Shown here: piece by piece, positions 17,577 to 26,701 of the stretch
Layout: every line of letters begins with the position of its first letter
How positions within the stretch are numbered: position 1 is the stretch's first letter
From: Pararhizobium sp.
GTDB lineage: Bacteria > Pseudomonadota > Alphaproteobacteria > Rhizobiales > Rhizobiaceae
Assembly: GCA_030655075.1 (NCBI GenBank)
Contig: JAURWE010000024.1
Coordinates: forward strand, 620,001 to 684,000
Length of the DNA stretch: 64,000 nucleotides
Reading direction: 5' to 3'
Notes under the pieces: model-generated
What the model saw: only the letters and a program-made list of their open reading frames with translations
Told to the model about the DNA's origin: nothing
Database searches by the model: none
Position numbers and translations under genes: made by a program

Positions 17577-18737
17577 ATGAGTGAATCAGAACCCCACGTT
17601 CTTTTCCGCGACGACAGCGCCGGGCAGACGACGCTGTTTGCCGCGCCGTCGCGCCTCATCACAGCGCATACCCGGCAGCAATTCTTCGAGGGGCTGAAGG
17701 CGATCGAGGCGGCGCATGCCGGGGGCAAGTGGCTGGCAGGCTACATGTCCTATGAAGCAGGCCACCTGTTCGAGGACAAGCTCGCGCCGTTCGCAGAGGA
17801 AAATCGCGAAACGCCGCTGATGTGTTTCGGCGTCTTCGATGGTCCGGTCGATCCCGATCACCCCTTGGCGCAGCCCCGCCAAAGGATGGAGAATGAGCCG
17901 CTTCTGACAGATCCGGTCGCGGAATGGGATTTCGAGGCCTACCGCGAACGGTTCGACCGGCTGCACATGCATCTGCGCAAGGGCGATTGCTACCAGGCCA
18001 ACCTGACCATGCCGGTAAAGGCTCGCTGGAGCGGCGACCCGCATGCGGCCTTCTGGTCGCTGATCGAGCGCCAGCCGGTCAAATACGGTGCGCTTGTCTG
18101 CCTCGACGGGCCGGTCATCCTGTCGCGCTCGCCGGAACTGTTCTTCAAGGTCAATCATGACCGCTGGATCGAAACCCACCCGATGAAGGGCACCGCCGCG
18201 CGCGGAAGCTCTGTCGCCGAGGACAGCGAGATTGTTCGCAACCTGCAGCAGGATCCGAAATCGCAGGCCGAAAACCGCATGATCGTCGATCTCCTGCGCA
18301 ATGATGTGTCGCGCATCACCGAGGTCGGCACGCTCGATGTGCCAAAGCTTTTCGCCGTCGAGACCTATCCGACCGTGCACCAGCTGGTCAGCCACGTCCG
18401 GGCGCGGCTGCGCGACGATGTCGGTATATCCGAGATTTTCGAGGCGCTGTTTCCCTGCGGCTCGGTGACCGGCGCCCCGAAAATGCGCGCCATGGAAATT
18501 CTCCATGATCTCGAAACCGGTCCGCGCGACGCCTATTGCGGCGCCATTGGCTTCATCGCCCCCACCGGCGAGATGCGCTTTAGCGTCGCCATCCGCACGC
18601 TGTCGCTGTTTGAGGACGGTCGGGCGATCTTCAACGTCGGCGGCGGCATCGTCTTCGATTCCACTGCCGAGGCGGAATATGAGGAATGCCTGCTCAAGGC
18701 CCGCTTCGCCATCGGCGATCAGCGGATTGCCCGATGA
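17577..18737 (+). CDS. pabB: Aminodeoxychorismate synthase component I
   Basis: A 386-residue chorismate-binding enzyme that, with a glutamine amidotransferase (PabA, not in this window), makes 4-amino-4-deoxychorismate for folate. The catalytic domain shows GDCYQANLTMP, SPELFFKV, HPMKGTAARG, NRMIVDLLRND and the C-terminal SVTGAPKMRAMEIL and FNVGGGIVFDS blocks. Start 17577 gives MSESEPHVLFRDD, the family N-terminus; an upstream extension overlaps the vapBC operator and is unlikely. Its stop overlaps the pabC start (ATGA). Confidence 0.93.
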   Translation: MSESEPHVLFRDDSAGQTTLFAAPSRLITAHTRQQFFEGLKAIEAAHAGGKWLAGYMSYEAGHLFEDKLAPFAEENRETPLMCFGVFDGPVDPDHPLAQPRQRMENEPLLTDPVAEWDFEAYRERFDRLHMHLRKGDCYQANLTMPVKARWSGDPHAAFWSLIERQPVKYGALVCLDGPVILSRSPELFFKVNHDRWIETHPMKGTAARGSSVAEDSEIVRNLQQDPKSQAENRMIVDLLRNDVSRITEVGTLDVPKLFAVETYPTVHQLVSHVRARLRDDVGISEIFEALFPCGSVTGAPKMRAMEILHDLETGPRDAYCGAIGFIAPTGEMRFSVAIRTLSLFEDGRAIFNVGGGIVFDSTAEAEYEECLLKARFAIGDQRIAR

Positions 18738-19363
18738 GCCCCCTGTCGCTGATCGAGACGCTGCGCTGGGAACCCGAAACGGGCTTTCTTCGGCTTGACC
18801 TGCATCTGGCGCGGCTCGCCCATTCGGCCAAAGCTCTTGGGCTTCCCGGTGCCGGACAGGCAGCGGACACCCTGACGGCCGCCGCCAGCGGCAGCGCCTC
18901 TTTGCGCGTGCGTCTCGAGCTGTTTGCCGATGGCCGCATCGAGGTCACGACTGCCCCCTTTGTTCCACTCGCGCTCAACGCCGTCTGGCGCGTCGCCATT
19001 GCCTCGACCCGCCTCTCCTCGTCCGACCCGCTGCTGCGCCACAAGACCAGCCATCGCAGTCTTTACGACAGGGCCCGCGCCGAATTCACCCGCGAGGAGG
19101 CAGACGAAGTCCTGCTTCTCAACGAGAATGACGAACTCTGCGAGGGCACAATCACCTCCCTCTTCGTCGACGATGGAACCGGTTTGCTGCTGACCCCGCC
19201 GCTGTCCTCCGGTCTGCTGGCAGGGGTTCTGCGGACCGAGCTTCTCTCCCGGAAAAAGGCCCGCGAGGAAAGGCTTAGGCTTGCGGATATCGAGGGCAGG
19301 ACGGCCTATACTGGCAATTCGCTGCGCGGGCTGATCCGCGCCACACTACGGCACAAGGAATAG
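18734..19363 (+). CDS. pabC: Aminotransferase class IV, probable aminodeoxychorismate lyase
   Basis: A 209-residue fold-type IV PLP enzyme. It has LIETLRWEPETGFLRLDLHLARL near the N-terminus, the PLP-lysine in HKTSHRSLYDRAR, NENDELCEGTITSLFVDD, and a short C-terminus with PPLSSGLLAGVLRTELL. It is shorter than typical branched-chain aminotransferases, as is normal for PabC-like proteins. The four-base overlap with pabB strongly supports 4-aminobenzoate synthesis, releasing pyruvate from aminodeoxychorismate. Confidence 0.85.
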   Translation: MSPLSLIETLRWEPETGFLRLDLHLARLAHSAKALGLPGAGQAADTLTAAASGSASLRVRLELFADGRIEVTTAPFVPLALNAVWRVAIASTRLSSSDPLLRHKTSHRSLYDRARAEFTREEADEVLLLNENDELCEGTITSLFVDDGTGLLLTPPLSSGLLAGVLRTELLSRKKAREERLRLADIEGRTAYTGNSLRGLIRATLRHKE

Positions 19364-19367
19364 GCTC

Positions 19368-19652
19368 ATGTTCATTCTCTCCCTCGTCTATTAAACCGAT
19401 ATTGCCGAGGTCGACCGCCATATCGACGCGCATATGGACTGGGTGAAGGCGGGTTATGACAGCGGCACCTTTCTCGCTTCCGGCCGCAAGATGCCGCGCA
19501 CCGGCGGCATTGTCCTCGCCCGAGGCAGCCGCGAGACGATCGAAGCCATGGTTGCCGCCGATCCCTTCACGATCCATGGTGTCGCCGACTACGAAATCAC
19601 CGAATTTCACGCCAGCAGGGCAGCGCCCGGTCTTGAAGCGCTGAAGGACTAG
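19368..19652 (+). pseudogene. YciI family gene broken by an in-frame TAA at codon 9
   Basis: Translation from ATG 19368 reads MFILSLVY, then TAA (19392-19394), then continues in the same frame TDIAEVDRHIDAHMDWVKAGYDSG and AVVLAR-like GGIVLARGSRETIEAMVAADPF to a stop at 19652. The whole length matches the YciI (dimeric alpha/beta barrel, DUF-type) fold, with the conserved His/Asp region. A single substitution explains the stop. A residual product could start only at an internal ATG (19434), which would lack the first beta strand. It lies 4 bases after pabC. Confidence 0.8.
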
Positions 19653-19662
19653 CGAGCCCGGC

Positions 19663-20568
19663 ATGAGCGACCGCAGCCCACCGATATACACGCCCTATGA
19701 CGGCTCGGCCAAACCCTTCACGATTGGCCTGACGCAGCTCGATCCGGAAAACTGGATCGAGCCTGACGGTGATCTCGATGCGTACCTTTCGGAGAAGTCC
19801 CGGCTGCTTGGCGTGGTCCGCGACCAGATCTTTGTCGAGGAAGACGGCACGCGCGACAGCCAGGTGGAGATGCTCTCGCTGCTTTCAGCCTATCTCCCCG
19901 ACCGGTTTCCGGCGATCTACAAGAGAGACGGCACGATCCTGCAGGCAGGCGCCCAAACGATCGATCTCGCCGATCCCGGCACCCCGCCGCTGATCCTTGC
20001 CGGTTCGCTGGTTCAGGACGATCTCGTCATCATGCGGCGAAAGGAAACAGGCTGGCATCTGGTGGCGGGCTACGTCGCCTTCCCCTCCTCCTGGCGGCTG
20101 GTCGAAAAATTCGGCCGCAGCATGGACGAGATCCACGACGTCGTGCCGGGCTTTCAGGGCGGCACCCGCAATGCCGAGCTGATCAACCGCATGTTCGACA
20201 GTCTGCAGGTCGGCCGGCTGGTGCGCCGCTTCAACTGGTCGATCAATCCGGATGGCGAGCTCTACCATCCACGCTCGAAGGCGCTCGGCGCCGTGCCCGG
20301 CGTCGAGCCCTTGCGGCTCAACGACGCCTTTGTCCGTGTCGAGCGCCAGACGCTGTGCAAGCTGCCGGGAAGCGGCGACATCGTCTTCACCATCCGCATT
20401 TACACCGACCCGCTCGCCATGCTGGAAAGCCACGCCGATGGCGCCCGCATCGCCACGGCGCTGGCCGATCAGCTGACCGAGCTGGACCAAGAGCAGACCG
20501 CCTACAAGGGCTTCACGGCCCGGCGCGACGAGCTGATTGCAGCCCTCCGCAGCACGGCCGGGGGCTGA
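19663..20568 (+). CDS. DUF3445 / heme-dependent N-demethylase family protein
   Basis: A 301-residue soluble protein matching DUF3445: FTIGLTQLDPENWIEPDGDL, YLPDRFPAIY, LAGSLVQDDLVIMRRKETGWHLVAGYVAFPSSWRLVEKFGRSMDEIHDVVPG and FNWSINPDGELYHP. By established knowledge this family includes the heme-dependent oxidative N-demethylase alpha subunit, but the genes for its partner subunits are not here. It starts 10 bases after the broken YciI gene and is co-directional with pabBC. Actual substrate unknown. Confidence 0.85.
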   Translation: MSDRSPPIYTPYDGSAKPFTIGLTQLDPENWIEPDGDLDAYLSEKSRLLGVVRDQIFVEEDGTRDSQVEMLSLLSAYLPDRFPAIYKRDGTILQAGAQTIDLADPGTPPLILAGSLVQDDLVIMRRKETGWHLVAGYVAFPSSWRLVEKFGRSMDEIHDVVPGFQGGTRNAELINRMFDSLQVGRLVRRFNWSINPDGELYHPRSKALGAVPGVEPLRLNDAFVRVERQTLCKLPGSGDIVFTIRIYTDPLAMLESHADGARIATALADQLTELDQEQTAYKGFTARRDELIAALRSTAGG

Positions 20569-20701
20569 ACAATCAGGCAGGACTGGCGCCGCTTGCTCTT
20601 TATTGTGACAGGAATCTGTGCTCTAGGCCTGTTCTATTCGAAAAGAGGCGCATAGTTTGCCTCAAACAATCCAGAACGAACTGTCCGCAGGAGAAAACTT
20701 C

Positions 20702-22153
20702 ATGACAGGTACCAATTATCCGGTTTACGGCGACATTACCGGCCCGATCGTCATGATCGGCTTCGGTTCGATCGGCCGCGGCACCCTGCCGCTGATCTGG
20801 CGCCACTTTTCCTTCGACAAGAACCGGATGGTCGTTATCGATCCGCGCGAAGAGCCGGGCGATATGGCGATCCTGCAGGAATATGGCATCCGTCACATCA
20901 AGGCGCATGTCACCAAGGAAAACTACAAGGAGCTCTTGAAGCCGCTTCTGACCGATGGCGAAGGCCAGGGCTTCTGCGTCAACCTGTCGGTCGACACCGG
21001 CTCGCTCGACCTGATCAAGCTCTGCCGCAAGCTCGACGTTCTCTACATCGACACGGTCGTCGAGCCCTGGCTCGGCTTCTATTTCGACAAGAGCATGAAA
21101 AATGCCGACCGCACCAACTATGCCCTGCGCGAAACCGTTCGCCACGAGCAGAAGAAGAACCCGGGCGGCACGACCGCCGTTTCCACCTGCGGCGCAAACC
21201 CGGGCATGGTCTCCTGGTTCGTCAAGCAGGCGCTGCTGAACCTCGCCAACGATCTCGATGTCAAATACGAAGAGCCCGACCAGCACGACCGCGAAGGCTG
21301 GGCCAAGCTGATGAAGAAGGTCGGCGTCAAGGGCGTGCACATTGCCGAGCGCGACACCCAGCGCACCGTCAACCCCAAGCCGCTCAACGTCTTCTGGAAC
21401 ACCTGGTCGGTCGAAGGCTTCATTTCCGAAGGCCTGCAGCCGGCCGAACTCGGCTGGGGCACCCATGAAAACTGGATGCCGAAAAACGCCAAGAAGCACA
21501 ATAAGGGCAACAAGGCCGCCATTTACCTGGAGCAGCCGGGCGCCAACACCCGCGTTCGCACCTGGTGCCCGACGCCAGGCCCGCAGTACGGCTTCCTGGT
21601 CACCCACAACGAGTCGATCTCGATCGCCGATTATTTTACGGTCAAGGACAAGGACGGCGACGTCACCTTCCGCCCGACCTGCCACTATGCCTACCACCCG
21701 GCCAATGATGCCGTTCTGTCGCTGCACGAAATGTTCGGCAACGGCGGCAAGCAGCAGCCGGTCCTGCACGTTCTCGACGAGAATGAGCTGGTGGACGGTG
21801 TCGACGAACTCGGTGTGCTGCTCTACGGCCACGACAAGAACGCCTACTGGTACGGTTCGCGCCTGTCACTGGAAGAAACCCGCCGTATCGCCCCCTACCA
21901 AAACGCAACCGGCCTGCAGGTAACCTCTGCGGTTCTCGCCGGTATGGTCTGGGCGCTGGAAAACCCGAAGGCCGGCATCGTCGAAGCCGACGAGATCGAC
22001 TACAAGCGCTGCCTCGAAGTGCAGACGCCCTATCTCGGCCCGGTCGAAGGCCACTACACCGACTGGACCCCGCTCGACGGCCGTCCGGGCCTGTTCCCGG
22101 AAGACCTCGACACCAAGGATCCATGGCAGTTCAAGAACATCCTCGTTCGCTGA
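20702..22153 (+). CDS. hss: Homospermidine synthase
   Basis: A 483-residue NAD-dependent enzyme that makes homospermidine from two putrescines (or putrescine plus spermidine), the main polyamine of many rhizobia. The N-terminal Rossmann fold has IVMIGFGSIGRGTLPL (dinucleotide binding). Other family blocks are VVIDPREEPGDMAILQEYG, STCGANPGMVSWF and WGTHENWMPKNAKKH. ATG 20702 follows a GGAG site and gives the family length; upstream in-frame codons are not conserved. A strong terminator follows. Confidence 0.96.
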   Translation: MTGTNYPVYGDITGPIVMIGFGSIGRGTLPLIWRHFSFDKNRMVVIDPREEPGDMAILQEYGIRHIKAHVTKENYKELLKPLLTDGEGQGFCVNLSVDTGSLDLIKLCRKLDVLYIDTVVEPWLGFYFDKSMKNADRTNYALRETVRHEQKKNPGGTTAVSTCGANPGMVSWFVKQALLNLANDLDVKYEEPDQHDREGWAKLMKKVGVKGVHIAERDTQRTVNPKPLNVFWNTWSVEGFISEGLQPAELGWGTHENWMPKNAKKHNKGNKAAIYLEQPGANTRVRTWCPTPGPQYGFLVTHNESISIADYFTVKDKDGDVTFRPTCHYAYHPANDAVLSLHEMFGNGGKQQPVLHVLDENELVDGVDELGVLLYGHDKNAYWYGSRLSLEETRRIAPYQNATGLQVTSAVLAGMVWALENPKAGIVEADEIDYKRCLEVQTPYLGPVEGHYTDWTPLDGRPGLFPEDLDTKDPWQFKNILVR

Positions 22154-22180
22154 TCTGATCCGCTGCCGCCGATTTTGAAG

Positions 22181-22212
22181 CGCCCGCCCGGTTCTACCGG
22201 CGCGGGCGTTTT
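22181..22212 (+). terminator. Rho-independent terminator of hss
   Basis: Stem CGCCCGC plus CCGG (22181-22191) pairs with CCGG plus GCGGGCG (22197-22208), one bulge, followed by four T, 27 bases after the hss stop. Confidence 0.85.
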
Positions 22213-22342
22213 CGTGCGCGACTGCTTTCTCAGGGATAACAGCGCCTTCACCCTGCCCAAGTCTTGCTTTCAAACAGTGATCGCGGCAAGGTTCTCAACG
22301 GATCGTTCAGCGCCGTTGCTGTGAAAATGCGGGAGATTGCCC

Positions 22343-22711
22343 ATGAAGCCCATCACCATCGTGACCCTTGCCGCCCTGACCGCGCTCGCATCCTGCCAGT
22401 CACAGCGCCAGACACAGGCCGATCTGCCGCGGATCAGCCAGGCCCCGACGGTCGAAGGCAGCTGGGTCGATCCGAACGGCATCGTCTCGACATTCTTGGC
22501 CGGGCAGTTCGAAACCCGCACGACGGATGGGACCAACAGCAAGCTGGCATCGGGCACCTACACGACGATGCCGAACGGTGTCACGCAGATCAACCTGTTC
22601 TCCAACATCAAGCAGACGACGACGCTGGTAAACTGCAGCCTGGCCGGACCAAGCCAGCTCAACTGCACCTCGCAGGCCGGCTCGCAATTCTCCCTGACAC
22701 GTCGCGCCTGA
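22343..22711 (+). CDS. Omp10-like outer-membrane lipoprotein
   Basis: A 122-residue lipoprotein precursor. The signal peptide ends in the lipobox LASC with acylated Cys18. The mature part has VEGSWVDPNGIVSTF, FETRTTDGTNSKLASGTY and LNCTSQAGSQFSLTRR, which correspond block by block to Omp10, an outer-membrane lipoprotein known from Brucella. It is expected in the outer membrane. The exact function is unknown; Omp10 affects envelope integrity and virulence in Brucella. A GGGAG ribosome-binding site precedes ATG 22343. Confidence 0.88.
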   Translation: MKPITIVTLAALTALASCQSQRQTQADLPRISQAPTVEGSWVDPNGIVSTFLAGQFETRTTDGTNSKLASGTYTTMPNGVTQINLFSNIKQTTTLVNCSLAGPSQLNCTSQAGSQFSLTRRA

Positions 22712-22733
22712 TCGGTAAACCTGTGATGGCGGC

Positions 22734-23354
22734 TCAGTCGGGCCGCACATCCAGCCCGAGCGCCTGCGCGATCGTCACAGCCTGATCGACCGTAATAATG
22801 GCGCCCTTGATCTGGGCCTTGTCCGGCTCGATCGCGCTGAGATCGCTGCCGCGCAGATCGCATTTCGAAAAATTGACTCCGTGCAGCCAGGCGCCTGCGA
22901 GATCGACGTCGCGCAGCGATCCGCCCTGGCATTTGGAATTGCTGAGATCCGCGTCCCGCATGCGTGTACCTGAAAAGGATGCGCTGCGAAGGTCCGCGCC
23001 CGGCAGGGCCGTGAACGACCAGTCGCCACCTGTGACCTTCATGCTGTCAAACGTGCAGGCCTCAAACGTGCTGCCAACGAATTTACACTGAACGAAGCGC
23101 ACATCGAAGAACTTGCAGGCAACGAAGGTGCAGTTGATGAAGGCCGCCGCCTCATGGGTGGAGGCATTGAAGTCCCCTCCCCGGAACATGCAGCCAGTAA
23201 ACACCGCTCCCGTATTCTGGACCTCGGTCATGTCGAGATCGGTAAATAGGATCTGGCTGTGCTGCTGACGGGTGATATCTCGCCCGTACCAGTCGGCCTT
23301 TGCCACTGTCGTCAAGGTCTCTGGCGGCGGGGCTCCGTGTGTGCGTTCGGCCAT
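22734..23354 (-). CDS. Pentapeptide-repeat protein
   Basis: A 206-residue protein. After an N-terminal region it contains a run of A(D/N)LXX-type pentapeptides (for example CTFVACKFFDVRFVQCKFVGSTFEACTF, then ADLRSASFSGTRMRDADLSNSKCQGGSLRDVDLAGAWLHGVNF), which form a right-handed beta helix. No signal peptide is seen with the start at 23354, which has a GGAAGAAGAG site; longer starts would add unconserved sequence. Similarity to gyrase-protecting Qnr proteins is only at fold level. Convergent with the omp10-like gene. Confidence 0.82.
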   Translation of the reverse strand: MAERTHGAPPPETLTTVAKADWYGRDITRQQHSQILFTDLDMTEVQNTGAVFTGCMFRGGDFNASTHEAAAFINCTFVACKFFDVRFVQCKFVGSTFEACTFDSMKVTGGDWSFTALPGADLRSASFSGTRMRDADLSNSKCQGGSLRDVDLAGAWLHGVNFSKCDLRGSDLSAIEPDKAQIKGAIITVDQAVTIAQALGLDVRPD

Positions 23355-23566
23355 GGTCTCTTCTTCCAGAAAATCGCTTGCCAACGAGTACAGGCCAGAT
23401 GGCGATTCTGGCAACGCCAGATCGGCGCCCAAGTTTTTTCTTGATGTTGTCCGGCAGCGGTGAAACCATTCTGTCTGGCATCGACATGTCATGAAGACGC
23501 GGCAGGATGGACATCAGCGGCACGGCAGGCCGCGCAAAACCGGACGCCGGAAACAGGAGAAGCCCC

Positions 23567-25414
23567 ATGATCAGACACTTGCGCACAGGTCTGTTGACCG
23601 CCTCGATCATCACCCTTTCATCCGGCGCGGCCTTTGCCGATTACGAGCTGAACATCCTCCATATCAACGACCTGCATTCGCGCATCGAATCGATCAACAA
23701 GTTCGATTCCACCTGCTCGGCCGAGGAAGAGGGCAAGAACGAGTGCTTCGGCGGCGTTGCCCGGCTCAAGACGGAAATCGACACGCGGCGCAAGGCGCTT
23801 GCGGGCAAGAATGTCCTTCTGCTGAACGCCGGCGATAACTTCCAGGGTTCGCTGTTCTACACGACCTACAAGGGCGCGGCCGAGGCCGAATTCCTCAACC
23901 TGATGAAATTCGACGCCATGACCATCGGCAACCACGAGTTCGACGATGGCGAAGACGGCCTCGCCACGTTCCTCGACAAGGTCCAGTTCCCGGTCGTGAC
24001 CGCCAATGTGCTGGCAAGCCACAAGTCCAAACTCGGCGACCGGGTCAAACCCTTCATCGTCCTCGATGCCGGCGGCCAGAAGATCGGCATCGTCGGCGCC
24101 GTCGCCAACGACACGGAGGAGCTGTCCTCCCCCGGCGCGGATGTGCTGATCGGCGAAGACGTCGCCTCGATCACCGGCGCCGTCGCAGAGGTGAAGAAGC
24201 AGGGCGTCAACAAGATCATTGCGCTCACCCATGTCGGCTATCCGCGCGATCTGGCCGCCATCGCCAAGATCCCGGACATCGACGTGGTGGTTGGCGGCCA
24301 CTCGCACAGCCTGCTGTCGAATACCGACGGCAAGGCCGAAGGGCCCTATCCGACGATGGTCGACAATCCCGGCGGCTACAAGGTGCCGGTCGTGCAGGCG
24401 GGGTCCTACTCGAAATATCTCGGCGACCTCGTGGTCACCTTCGACGACGCCGGTGTGCCGAAAACAGCAAAGGGTGATCCGATCCTGATCGACGGCTCCA
24501 TCAAGCCCGATGAGGCGGTGCTTGCCCGGATCAAGGAACTGGCCGCCCCGATCGAGGCCCTGCGGGCCAAGATTATCGGCAAGACGGAGGGTCCGATCGA
24601 CGGCTCGCGCGAAACCTGCCGGACGCAGGAATGTGCGATGGGCGATCTCGTCACCGACGCCATGCTCGACCGCACCAAGGGCCAGGGCATCAGCATCGCC
24701 ATCACCAACGGCGGCGGCCTGCGGGCATCCATCGATAGCGGCGACGTCTCGATGGGCGAGGCGATCACGGTCCTGCCGTTCCAGAACACGGTCGCCACCC
24801 TGCAATTGAAGGGCGCCGCCGTGAAGGAAGCGTTGGAAAATGGCCTCAGCCAGTTTGAGGAGGCCGCCGGCCGTTTCCCGCAGGTAGCGGGCCTGAAATT
24901 CTCCTTCGATCCAACGCAACCAGCAGGCAGCCGTGTCACTGCGGTGGAGGTCAAGGACGGCGCGACATTCGTGGCCCTCGACGACGCCAAGACCTACGGC
25001 GTCGTCACCAACAACTACATGCGCGGCGGCGGCGACGGCTACGACGTCTTCAAGGCGAAGGGCGAGAACGCCTATGACTACGGCCCCGGCCTCGAAACCG
25101 TGCTCGCCGACTATCTGGCCAAGAACAATCCCTACCAACCCCATACCGATGGCCGCATCACCCAGGTTTCCGGGGCGGCAGCCGACACGGTGGCGGCCGA
25201 AACCAAGCCTGCGGAGGTGACCGAAAAGGTGGAAACGGGGATGGCCAGCGGTGCGGCGAAGAAACATGTTATCGTCGCCGGCGATACGCTCTGGGATCTG
25301 GCCAGATCGATCTATGGCGAGGGCCGTCTCTGGCAAAAGATCGCCGATGCCAACGGCAAGCCGGAGCCGCATGCGCTGAAGATCGGCACCGAGCTGGAAA
25401 TCCCCTCACCCTGA
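23567..25414 (+). CDS. Periplasmic 5'-nucleotidase/metallophosphatase with C-terminal LysM
   Basis: A 615-residue exported protein. Signal peptide 1-25 (AFA cleavage). Metallophosphoesterase domain: LHINDLHSR, NAGDNFQGS, TIGNHEFDDG and VGGHSHS carry the dinuclear metal ligands. 5'-nucleotidase C-terminal domain (about 340-530) with MGDLVTDAML and ITNGGGLRASI. A LysM module (about 563-613, KHVIVAGDTLWDLARSIYGEGRLWQKIADANG) should tether it to peptidoglycan. It probably dephosphorylates extracellular nucleotides or nucleotide sugars for salvage. ATG 23567 has an AGGAGAAG site. The LysM fusion is less common in this family. Confidence 0.92.
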   Translation: MIRHLRTGLLTASIITLSSGAAFADYELNILHINDLHSRIESINKFDSTCSAEEEGKNECFGGVARLKTEIDTRRKALAGKNVLLLNAGDNFQGSLFYTTYKGAAEAEFLNLMKFDAMTIGNHEFDDGEDGLATFLDKVQFPVVTANVLASHKSKLGDRVKPFIVLDAGGQKIGIVGAVANDTEELSSPGADVLIGEDVASITGAVAEVKKQGVNKIIALTHVGYPRDLAAIAKIPDIDVVVGGHSHSLLSNTDGKAEGPYPTMVDNPGGYKVPVVQAGSYSKYLGDLVVTFDDAGVPKTAKGDPILIDGSIKPDEAVLARIKELAAPIEALRAKIIGKTEGPIDGSRETCRTQECAMGDLVTDAMLDRTKGQGISIAITNGGGLRASIDSGDVSMGEAITVLPFQNTVATLQLKGAAVKEALENGLSQFEEAAGRFPQVAGLKFSFDPTQPAGSRVTAVEVKDGATFVALDDAKTYGVVTNNYMRGGGDGYDVFKAKGENAYDYGPGLETVLADYLAKNNPYQPHTDGRITQVSGAAADTVAAETKPAEVTEKVETGMASGAAKKHVIVAGDTLWDLARSIYGEGRLWQKIADANGKPEPHALKIGTELEIPSP

Positions 25415-25457
25415 TCCGCAGTGCCCCTCCTGTGGGACGCGGTGTCGCAGCTTGCCC

Positions 25458-25484
25458 GGCCCGGTCTTTTCCGGGCCGATTTTC
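25458..25484 (+). terminator. Rho-independent terminator of the 5'-nucleotidase gene
   Basis: Perfect 7-bp stem GGCCCGG/CCGGGCC with a TCTTTT loop, then GATTTT, 43 bases after the stop. Confidence 0.8.
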
Positions 25485-25538
25485 ATTTGATCCCGGTCCT
25501 GATCCGTATAGTCAGGACGACGTATAGAGTGCCTACCA

Positions 25539-26594
25539 ATGACGAAGACTGGAGCGCCGATGAATGCCCGTCCCGAAATGACCGCCATCAATCACCCGCC
25601 CGTGCGTTTCGGCAAGGTCGGCGTGCTGCTGGTCAATCTCGGCACGCCAGATGGCACCGACTACACCTCGATGCGCCGCTATCTGAGAGAGTTCCTGAGC
25701 GACAGACGCGTCATCGAATGGTCGCGCCTGTTCTGGTATCCGATCCTCTACGGCATCGTCCTCAACACCCGTCCCGGCAAGGTCGGCAAGGCGTATGAGA
25801 CGATCTGGAACAAGGACCTGAACGAGAGCTACCTGCGCACCTACACCCGCAATCAGGCCGAGCTGATGGCAAAATCCTTCGCCGCGATGCCGAATGTGCA
25901 GGTCGATTGGGCCATGCGCTACGGCCAGCCCTCCATCGCCTCGAAGATGGACGCCCTGCAGAAGGACGGCTGCGAAAAAATCCTGCTCTTTCCGCTCTAT
26001 CCGCAATATGCAGCCGCCACCACCGCGACCGTCAACGACGAGGCCTTCAAGGCGCTGCTGAAGATGCGCTGGCAGCCGGCGCTGCGCACCGTGCCGCAAT
26101 ATTCCGATGACCCCGTCTATATCGAGGCGCTGGCCAATTCGATAACCCGCCATCTGGCGACGCTCGACTGGGAGCCGGAGGTCGTGCTGACCTCGTTCCA
26201 CGGCATCCCCAAATCCTATTTCATGAAGGGCGACCCCTACCACTGCCAGTGTCACAAGACCGCCCGCCTGTTGCGCGAAAGGCTCGGCTGGTCGAAGGAA
26301 AAGCTGCAGATCACCTTCCAGTCCCGCTTCGGGCCGGAGGAATGGCTGCAGCCCTATACCGACAAGACCGTGGAAAAGCTGGCCCAGGAGGGCGTCAGGC
26401 GCATCGCCGTCATCAATCCCGGCTTCGTCTCGGATTGTCTGGAGACGCTGGAGGAAATCGCCGTCGCGGCCGGTGAGATCTTTCACCACAACGGCGGCGA
26501 GAAATTCACCCACATTCCCTGCCTCAACGACAGCCCGGATGGCATGAGAGTTCTCGAGCACGTGGTCCGGCGCGAGCTGATGGGCTGGGTGTAA
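25539..26594 (+). CDS. hemH: Ferrochelatase
   Basis: A 351-residue (or 344 if started at ATG 25560, which has a better GGAG site) ferrochelatase that inserts Fe(II) into protoporphyrin IX, the last step of heme synthesis. Motifs: GVLLVNLGTPDGTDY, the substrate-pocket MRYGQPSI, FPLYPQYAAATTATV, LTSFHGIPKSYFMKGDPYHCQCHKTARLL with the catalytic His, FQSRFGPEEWLQPYT and INPGFVSDCLETLEEI. The Cys-rich loop (YHCQCH) may not be a cluster since bacterial forms usually lack one. Single gene. Confidence 0.95.
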   Translation: MTKTGAPMNARPEMTAINHPPVRFGKVGVLLVNLGTPDGTDYTSMRRYLREFLSDRRVIEWSRLFWYPILYGIVLNTRPGKVGKAYETIWNKDLNESYLRTYTRNQAELMAKSFAAMPNVQVDWAMRYGQPSIASKMDALQKDGCEKILLFPLYPQYAAATTATVNDEAFKALLKMRWQPALRTVPQYSDDPVYIEALANSITRHLATLDWEPEVVLTSFHGIPKSYFMKGDPYHCQCHKTARLLRERLGWSKEKLQITFQSRFGPEEWLQPYTDKTVEKLAQEGVRRIAVINPGFVSDCLETLEEIAVAAGEIFHHNGGEKFTHIPCLNDSPDGMRVLEHVVRRELMGWV

Positions 26595-26701
26595 AAGCCC
26601 CGCCTAATTTTCCATGGTCAAAGCCGAATAATCTGGCCTATAACCACGTCTCGGGTAGAGTGGTACCGGCGCAGCTGCGCCTGATAGTTTGGGGGAATCC
26701 A

